This document shows positions 58,150 through 64,000 of a stretch of 64,000 bases of DNA, in pieces. Made by a program: the position numbers and the translations under genes. The stretch lies in assembly GCA_008973525.1 (NCBI GenBank), contig WACJ01000040.1, forward strand, positions 1 to 64,000, written 5' to 3'. Below the pieces are notes generated by a model. It was not told the DNA's origin, ran no database searches, and was given only the letters and a program-made list of their open reading frames with translations. The DNA comes from Stenopsyche tienmushanensis (Eukaryota > Arthropoda > Insecta > Trichoptera > Stenopsychidae). Position 1 is the stretch's first letter; the number at the start of each line of letters is the position of its first letter.

Positions 58150-58456
58150 AATATTATAAAAAAATAAAGGGCGTATGTTTTGGGACGGTTTTATTTGCTA
58201 TGCGCTTTGAAACATTCGTTGTTCGAGTTATTCTGACTTAGGTTGTGAGAGGTCTAAAAAACTAGATAACGACATTCTACGAGATTTGTTCGAGACAAAT
58301 CCAGGTCTTTCCATCGATAGAATAACAGAAAGACTTGGACAACTTACTCACCTATGTATCGACATTTTTTGGCGATCAAACTTGTCCAGAACTTATAAAT
58401 AGGCACAACGTCATCTTCCACCACGACAACTCGATACTCCATTCAGCGAAAAATAC
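58150..58456 (+). mobile_element. mariner relic interrupted by a solo LTR
   Basis: Reads KLDNDILRDLFETNPGLSID then RITERLGQL, the second-helix block (LDSDxLKELVExNPxQSTRELAEKLG). After a deletion it reads CPELINRHNVIFHHDNSILH, the block with the second catalytic Asp. The start GGCGTATGTTTTGGGACGG is a mariner-like end. The LTR begins at 58457. Confidence 0.75.
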
Positions 58457-59282
58457 TGTAACGTGGGCGCCCTCTGCCGAAATTCGGGGCCCAGTTATCT
58501 TCGCCGCGGACCGGTCGCTTTTCTTCTTCTATCCTTCCGGCGCGCGACGGTATCCTCAGCGCGGGTTTTTCCAATAACCCACGGCTGCCGCGTCTCCCGA
58601 AACGTCGGCGAAAAGGATTCAACTAATGGGGAGGGGGTGGTGGATGGTGGATCTTTGGACGATGAGTTTCAAAGATGGTCTCTTCTTTAATATTTTATTC
58701 TTCGTACTTCATGGAGGCTACGGTTGCGAGGCGAATTTCAACACTACTCGCTCAATCAAAGTTACGTCAGGGACTCAGACTCGGGACTCAGGACTGTGAC
58801 GGTCGTCGAGCCGAAGCTCGACTCCCCAAGGAGAGCTTGACTTTGATGGTCGTCGAGCCGAAGCTCGACTCCCCAAGGAGAGCTTGACCTCCTGTATGGT
58901 GCTCTGCACCTCTTTTATACACGGTTTAATGATCCCCTTCTCTTTCATCGATCTTTCTGGACGCCAATTGCATTGCGTAGTTGTATCGGAATTTTTATGA
59001 TGATTGCTGCTGATCCTATTGCTGAATTGATATGGCGCTTCGAGCGCGTTCTATCATTGTTATCTGATCCTACGGAATGCTAATCGTCCTTCCAGAAAGG
59101 TCGATCATTTGATGCTTTTATAAACAAGAGTCTTTATTATGGTCGTTAAGATACGAGAATTGATGGATCATTTAACCGAGTATCGTTACGCTTCTAGAAA
59201 TTTTTTCCCTTGAAATGGAAATTTCCAGGCTTGCACGGCAACCCTGTCTCTTTGGTTGGGGATTTCCCAACTCCACGTTACA
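58457..59282 (+). mobile_element. Solo LTR, family B (826 bp)
   Basis: Starts TGTAACGTGGGCG and ends CTCCACGTTACA, with inverted 10-bp tips TGTAACGTGG/CCACGTTACA. ATAC at 58453-58456 and 59283-59286 is a 4-bp target duplication, as for gypsy/Ty3 elements. No internal retroelement sequence. It contains a 47-bp tandem duplication at 58801 and 58848 (GGTCGTCGAGCCGAAGCTCG). The diverged sister copy is at 12528-12996. Confidence 0.82.
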
Positions 59283-59289
59283 ATACTAT

Positions 59290-59433
59290 TAACCTTTTCG
59301 TTAGTGAGCAAATTTAAAATCGATGAAGTCGTTGATGAAGTCGTCAACTCGCAGTCTCAGTCTCCCGAACTGCGCTAAGTTCTCTCTGTCTCTGTCTGTC
59401 TCCGAGCTTCAATGTGCAAGAGTGCTCTTTCTG
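59290..59433 (-). repeat. Interspersed repeat, short form
   Basis: Complement of 8123-8212 joined to 8530-8578, with TTCTCTCTGTCTCTGTCTGT in the middle. The 300-bp segment of the other copy is absent. Confidence 0.6.
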
Positions 59434-60129
59434 AATAGTAGAGGGGGTTACGGAGGGTCTCCGATAGTACTCCCGTAGGGGTTAAATAAATTTTTAGACA
59501 TAAAAGCGGTTTTTAAATACAAAAGATGCGAGTTTGGAGGATATAAAAACTGCCTTTCTTCTTGCAGGGCTAAAAACAATGTTTTTGGGATCACTAAGAC
59601 GAAAGTTGATCCATTTAAATAGCAAACTATAGCTTGAGATCGATTAAACAATCGCAGCAATAGTAAAGGATCATCCAAATGCGACGTCTAGATGTCAGTA
59701 CTGTATCTTTTGATTGTAAACCGAAAAACTATAAACCAGATGTTAAAATTTTATAGATCCATAGGAAGAATATATTGTTGTTTAACTCGTGTTGTTTATT
59801 GCTCCTTGTACTTATAAAACTGATATTAAAAATGGCACTACCGATAAATCCATGGTATTATGGGTAATATAATAGTTTAATACCTAGATTATAAAGGTTC
59901 GAATTCAAATCCACATTGGGAAAAAATCCATTTAGATAATTTTATCCCAATTTAATAATTCGTGGAAGTGAATAGAAATTTAATAAAAACTTGACGAAAA
60001 AGATGTTTTAGCTGACAATGGAATTTCCAATCGATTCAATGTCATTTATATTAGGGTGACCCGAAAATATTCGCGTATTCTGAGACATTATGTTAGAGCT
60101 CAGTTTGTGTCCAGACACAGTAACGGTAA
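59434..60129. other. No gene recognised
   Basis: Includes a Tc1-like leading edge at 59580-59700 (GATCCATTTAAATAGCAAAC, GGATCATCCAAATGCGACG) shared with 21940. No coding frame supported. Confidence 0.45.
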
Positions 60130-60427
60130 CGATAACTAAATTATTATTTATTCCACATGAGAGAGAGAGAGAGATCTGGCTGCAGGAGGGACAACTTCCC
60201 GCAGCCAAGGCTAACCGACGACTCTTTCGACTCCCGCCTCCTGCGCGTCACTACCCAACCTGCAATGGCGCACGCGCAAGAAGCGGTCGGTCGGTATGCA
60301 GGTACAATGTCTCCGTAGGGCCACAAGAGATGGCGCTGTTAAAATAACACATTGCACCTGAAGAGAGATGGAAGATGTTACTGTTAACAGCGTTACTACG
60401 TGGGAATGATAAATCGCCCACACTACA
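60130..60427 (-). repeat. LTR-like repeat, family A, best copy
   Basis: On the minus strand it starts TGTAGTGTGGGCGATTTATC, passes AACAGCGCCATCTCTTGTGG, TTGCGCGTGCGCCATTGCAG and GTCGTCGGTTAGCCTTGGCT, and reaches GTGGAATAAATAAT. A GAGAGAGAGAGAGAGA run lies inside. The 5' TG is clear but the 3' CA is not, so the length is approximate. Confidence 0.6.
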
Positions 60428-61231
60428 GTACCATTAAAAACACATCGACAAAACGAATAGGATGGAGGTATTATGGGGTAGAATGGGTACCGCATGCAAC
60501 TGGTTATGATTTTTTTATAAAACAAATACGCAAATATTTCTGATTCTCCCTAATATTAAATTTCGACATCACACAGCTAATGAATACCATTTTTCCCATG
60601 GCACATATTTAAATCGGAGATTTGCGTGAGTGTATCGAACATTCTCATGTGAAAGTTACACCCAGATGAATTGACCTTTGGCTCTGCAAAATCTGTCCGA
60701 AGAAGATGCTCAATAAAAGAAAACCAGCACAAAACACTGGTCGTTGAAAAAAAAAAACATGAAATATGTTTCCGGTCCGAGCATAATCATTATGATGAAT
60801 TACAAACATCTAAAATACCCAATGAAAGAAAACCTAAAGTGCAAAAAATTACGACCTCGATAAGTGATTATATGCGGTGCTGGAAATAAACCAATAGAAT
60901 ACTGTGATAATTCCTAGTAGTGAATGATTGAGCAAACTGGTTCCGATGTCGATTGAACTTGTAATATGATGATAAATCATTCATCGTTAATGTTGTATTT
61001 TATACATACGTAGCAGCCTCTCAATCTGATGTATATATCACGCTTATTTATACATGTAATCGATTTAGGTTTAAATTTAAGAGAATGTTTCTCTTAAAGT
61101 GGCATGAGATCTTAATGACAGAAGATGACAGACATTTAAGACGGATTTAAGAGCTTTTTATAGACACATTTTCTTTCGGAATCGTTTCTGATTACTAATG
61201 ACGTCTACTCATTTTCCACCCTTTCGAGCAG
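60428..61231. other. Spacer with one unassigned frame
   Basis: A 72-codon + frame at 60671-60889 (includes KKHEICFRSEHNHYDELQ and ERKPKVQKITTSISDYM) has no ATG and no recognised domain. The block ends in CATTTTCCACCCTTTCGAGCAG, a strong acceptor. Confidence 0.35.
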
Positions 61232-61544
61232 GCACTCTGCGAAAAGCGTGAAAATTTCAACGAATTTTCCGCGGAAGCATTCCGAAAAGGATGTAAATAT
61301 GTGACAGAAGCGATTTTCAAAACAACGGTTGATGTTTTCGAAATGAAAAACGGATAAATCCAAGAACGCAACTATTGTAGATCATATCGATGATTCGTTG
61401 AAATTCTTCACGGCGCCGAATTATCAAGATTTTTTAACGGAATTGCATCGAACGATCAGGAAATTATATTCTCATTTAGAAACAAACCCGGATAAGATTG
61501 CGATCGCTTATTTCAGTTCGATCATAGATCCGGATTCGATGTAA
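61232..61544 (+). pseudogene. Unidentified terminal exon with a 1-base frameshift
   Basis: After the acceptor ending at 61231 the first frame reads ALCEKRENFNEFSAEAFRKG, then CKYVTEAIFKTTVDVFEMKN, and meets TAA at 61355. One base over, the coding continues DKSKNATIVDHIDDSLKFFT, APNYQDFLTELHRTIRKLYS and HLETNPDKIAIAYFSSIIDP to TAA at 61542-61544. One surplus base in AAAAACGG (61346-61353) explains the break. Both halves look like one ordinary soluble protein, and AATAAA lies 100 nt downstream. I do not recognise the family. It could be a live gene with an assembly error or a very young pseudogene. Confidence 0.5.
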
Positions 61545-62817
61545 TTGTCCATTCATACAATCAATATGACATCATGGTTTTTTACCCGTCAAGATGGATC
61601 AACATGAAAAAAACCACAGATAAAATGAATCTCGAGTCATTTCAATAAATTAGTATTTACACTGACGATTAATAATTAAATAATTCGACAGATGGATCTT
61701 TGAAAAATGGCGCGAAAAGTTCAAATGTCAAAGATTATTGCTGTCGCAAGCACCTGGTTCGTCTTGTTTGGTCGCTTCCATCTTCAAAGATCATCCAAAA
61801 TAAATCTTGTTGTTATTGTAGCATATATATTTAAACAACCGTGGCGAAAGAATGTTTAATATAACACAAACAATGTCATGGATGTCTGGTGCGTTATGAA
61901 GACGGGAATGTTTCGCGGCTGTATCCCCACGTTCGTTAAATTGCGGTCCACGATTGTATAATGCGAACAAAATTATCATCTCAACGGCATTAAATTCTAC
62001 GAATGCTTGGAATAACGGCCTTAATTTAATCGTCTATTCAATACTGCAATTTAAATGTCAAATATTGCATCATACCGTGTATGCGTTCTCGCCTCGCAAT
62101 GATTCCCTCAATGCAGTTTGAAACATAATATGAAACAAAGCATGCAAATAATATAAATAAAAAACATTTCTGGCAATAGCCACACTAGAAACATCCAGCA
62201 TATGTTTACGCGCTGGATAGAAACATTAAACATCTTGACAAACATCCTATTTCGGCCTAATTTCACATTAGCATACACTAATAAATTTGTATTTAGCCAT
62301 GTTATCAATTAAAAATGTTGCAATTCCATATATACTCCATATGTATCAAGCTAAAAACAATATTATGCGTAACCCAACCGGAATGTGTTAATAAATTGGG
62401 TATAAATGAAATAAAATGCCTTTTTGTGTGGGCTTAACTGGATGATATGGATACCGACAACATGTGACTCTAATAAGTACACAGCGCGTGCCACGATGTA
62501 CATTCTGCACGAGCTATTTGAGTGCATGGTCTGAGTGCATCTCGCGCTATATTTTTGCTTTTGCGACGAGTTTTTTTTTAACAATAGCTATGTACATGGC
62601 CGTAACAAGGGCGTGGCAAAGCAGGTGCCCGCCACGGGCGCAACTGAGCTTGGGACGTTCATTTTTATAATATATATATTAAGTTGTCCCGCAATAAAAT
62701 AAATATTTCGACCAATTGTAAAATTTAAACAATCCACCCGATCAGTCTTCTTCAGACAACTTCGTTTCATAATGAGAGCTTGAAATCGTTCTGTAGACAG
62801 TTCAGGTTTTATTCAGG
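61545..62817. other. No gene recognised beyond the 3' UTR
   Basis: Holds the probable 3' UTR of the preceding exon, then AT-rich sequence with short unsupported frames (for example 62108-62308 minus, hydrophobic). Confidence 0.45.
61644..61649 (+). promoter_or_regulatory. Candidate polyadenylation signal
   Basis: AATAAA 100 nt after the TAA of the 61.2-kb exon, the position expected if that exon is terminal. Confidence 0.45.
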
Positions 62818-62940
62818 TATGACATCCGATCGCGAGGCGCTCGTCATATCAGCGGTTCGAAAAGCGGACCGATTGGACATACAAACCTTGTAGCCATTCT
62901 GTCATCATTAAGGGCTTTTTGCGGCATTTTATATGATCTG
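62818..62940 (-). repeat. Interspersed repeat family D, inverted
   Basis: TCGCGAGGCGCTCGTCATAT, then GGTTCGAAAAGCGGACCGAT and ACAAACCTTGTAGCCATTCT, is the complement of 21563-21650 with substitutions. AAGGGCTTTTTGCGGCATTT follows, as at 55190. Confidence 0.6.
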
Positions 62941-63420
62941 TACAATTATGAACGTAGTGTCTGGACACTTTCTATATCATAGTATTTTTTTAAAACATTA
63001 ACCGCCATCTATACTTTAGATCGGGTACTTTTGGGACTATTTTTGTATATTATTTTAAAACGTACATTATAATAGTATATTGCATTTATAATAGTATTAA
63101 TTAACATACCCTTGTTACGGCTCTGGCTATGTATAGACCTTATCGAATCACTTTGATTTTGTCCATTGAAGGGTTTTACAAAATTTAAAATTTAAAAAAA
63201 TATTCCGGATTCTTGCCTTTTGATAAAAAAAGGATATTTCTATTTTTCTACCTAGATTCAATTTTTTTTTCATATTCCGTAAGGAAATATCAATCCTTTC
63301 GCTCCATAAAATATTTTTGCAGCATATGTTTATAAAAACCAGATGGTGGATCTATGATTAAGTAAATGGATATCCTTTTTAAGGTATCTTGTATACTGGA
63401 AAATAAGGAAAGAAATCAGA
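62941..63420. other. No gene recognised
   Basis: AT-rich spacer before the piggyBac relic. Confidence 0.5.
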
Positions 63421-63760
63421 AAGCGGTCAACTTAAGCGAAAAGGGTGCTACTGGAATTCCAAAAGAAATGTTTATCAGAAAGTCGTCGTCCAATATATTC
63501 ATTTGTGTTCGGATTTACAGACAAATTTAGAGCTGTTTCATACGTTCCGGAAAAAATAAAAGCTATTCTTCCATTGTTGACTGTCCATTATGATAACTGA
63601 ATTGTTGGAGAAGCATAAAAACCACAGGTAATGTTATTTTACAACAAGTACAAGGGAGGTATTGACGTTATGGACCAGATATTGAAGCAAACTAGTGCTG
63701 GTAAGTTGGTCTCAAGTTCCATTTTTTTTAAGTTAGCTCTATTTATACAAAGCTAGAATT
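63421..63760 (+). mobile_element. piggyBac transposase relic
   Basis: Frames read KAVNLSEKGATGIPKEMFIR, then after a frameshift RRPIYSFVFGFTDKFRAVSY and VPEKIKAILPLLTVHYDN, a stop, and KPQVMLFYNKYKGGIDVMDQ. These match the FGFxxxxxxVSYVPKKNKxVxxLST..KPxxIxxYNxTKGGVDxxDQ core of piggyBac transposases, with the Asp of GGID kept. It has at least two stops and one frameshift, and no TTAA-bounded ends were seen before the window edge. Confidence 0.83.
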
Positions 63761-64000
63761 GTTGGTTATTTATTTAGTAGCATCCATCTTATTGTTCATA
63801 AAAATTGCTTTAAAATACTTTTTAAGTTGAAGATCCATGAAAGATGTGGACTTTTTTAAAAATTAAAATCCACAGATGTTTAGCACATAATCTGTAAAGA
63901 AAGATCATATAAATCTTGCAAAATAATATTGCATGGTTTCGGCTTAAAAAAATATTTTTCATTTAAAAATCATTACTTTCCGCTTTCAAATTCGATGTGC
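63761..64000. other. No gene recognised
   Basis: Probably further decayed piggyBac sequence or spacer; nothing readable. Confidence 0.4.

Noticed and set aside
59893..59915. GGTTCGAATTCAAATCC as a tRNA T-arm
   Set aside because: No acceptor stem, D-arm or anticodon arm could be drawn around it.

Overview
The window looks like insect nuclear DNA: AT-rich, gene-poor, with GT-AG introns, short TTAGG runs and a very dense load of decayed transposons. I cannot fix the insect order from sequence alone. No tRNA, rRNA, CRISPR array or prokaryote-type operon was recognised.

The one host gene I can name is CFAP299 (C4orf22 family, a cilia/flagella-associated protein) on the + strand. Its penultimate exon is at 7034-7231 and its terminal exon at 18290-18487. 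Both junctions are phase 0, and two AATAAA signals lie about 40 nt after the stop. The exons are separated by an 11,058-bp intron packed with transposons. Earlier exons were not found upstream in the window. Weaker, unnamed exon candidates are at 46355-46518 (+), 54324-54518 (+), 57634-57725 (-, a start codon, one hydrophobic segment and a strong donor) and 61232-61544 (+, a convincing terminal exon with one 1-base frameshift and an AATAAA downstream).

The rest is mostly mobile DNA. The CFAP299 intron holds a Russian-doll nest: a mariner (from 11322) is split by a hAT element (11816-16811, 14-bp inverted ends, 8-bp duplication). The hAT holds a jockey-like LINE fragment, a reverse-oriented LTR, its own broken BED-type transposase and a 2,970-bp Helitron with a Pif1-like helicase. 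Elsewhere there are more than a dozen mariner relics of several lineages, a pogo/Tigger element (56163-57427), a piggyBac relic (63421-63760), a TTAA-target transposon (2401-3147), a solo LTR with a 4-bp duplication (58457-59282), Helitron-derived short elements with a 121-bp tandem 5' unit, a MITE family with GGGTGCGGCAGGG-type ends and several unnamed interspersed repeat families.

I see no operon-like or defence-like system. The observations most worth following are the datable nest, the dimeric Helitron ends with an empty site in the same window, two neighbouring mariner copies sharing the same disabling lesions, a perfect 46-bp foldback touching a mariner end, and the unidentified terminal exon at 61.2 kb.
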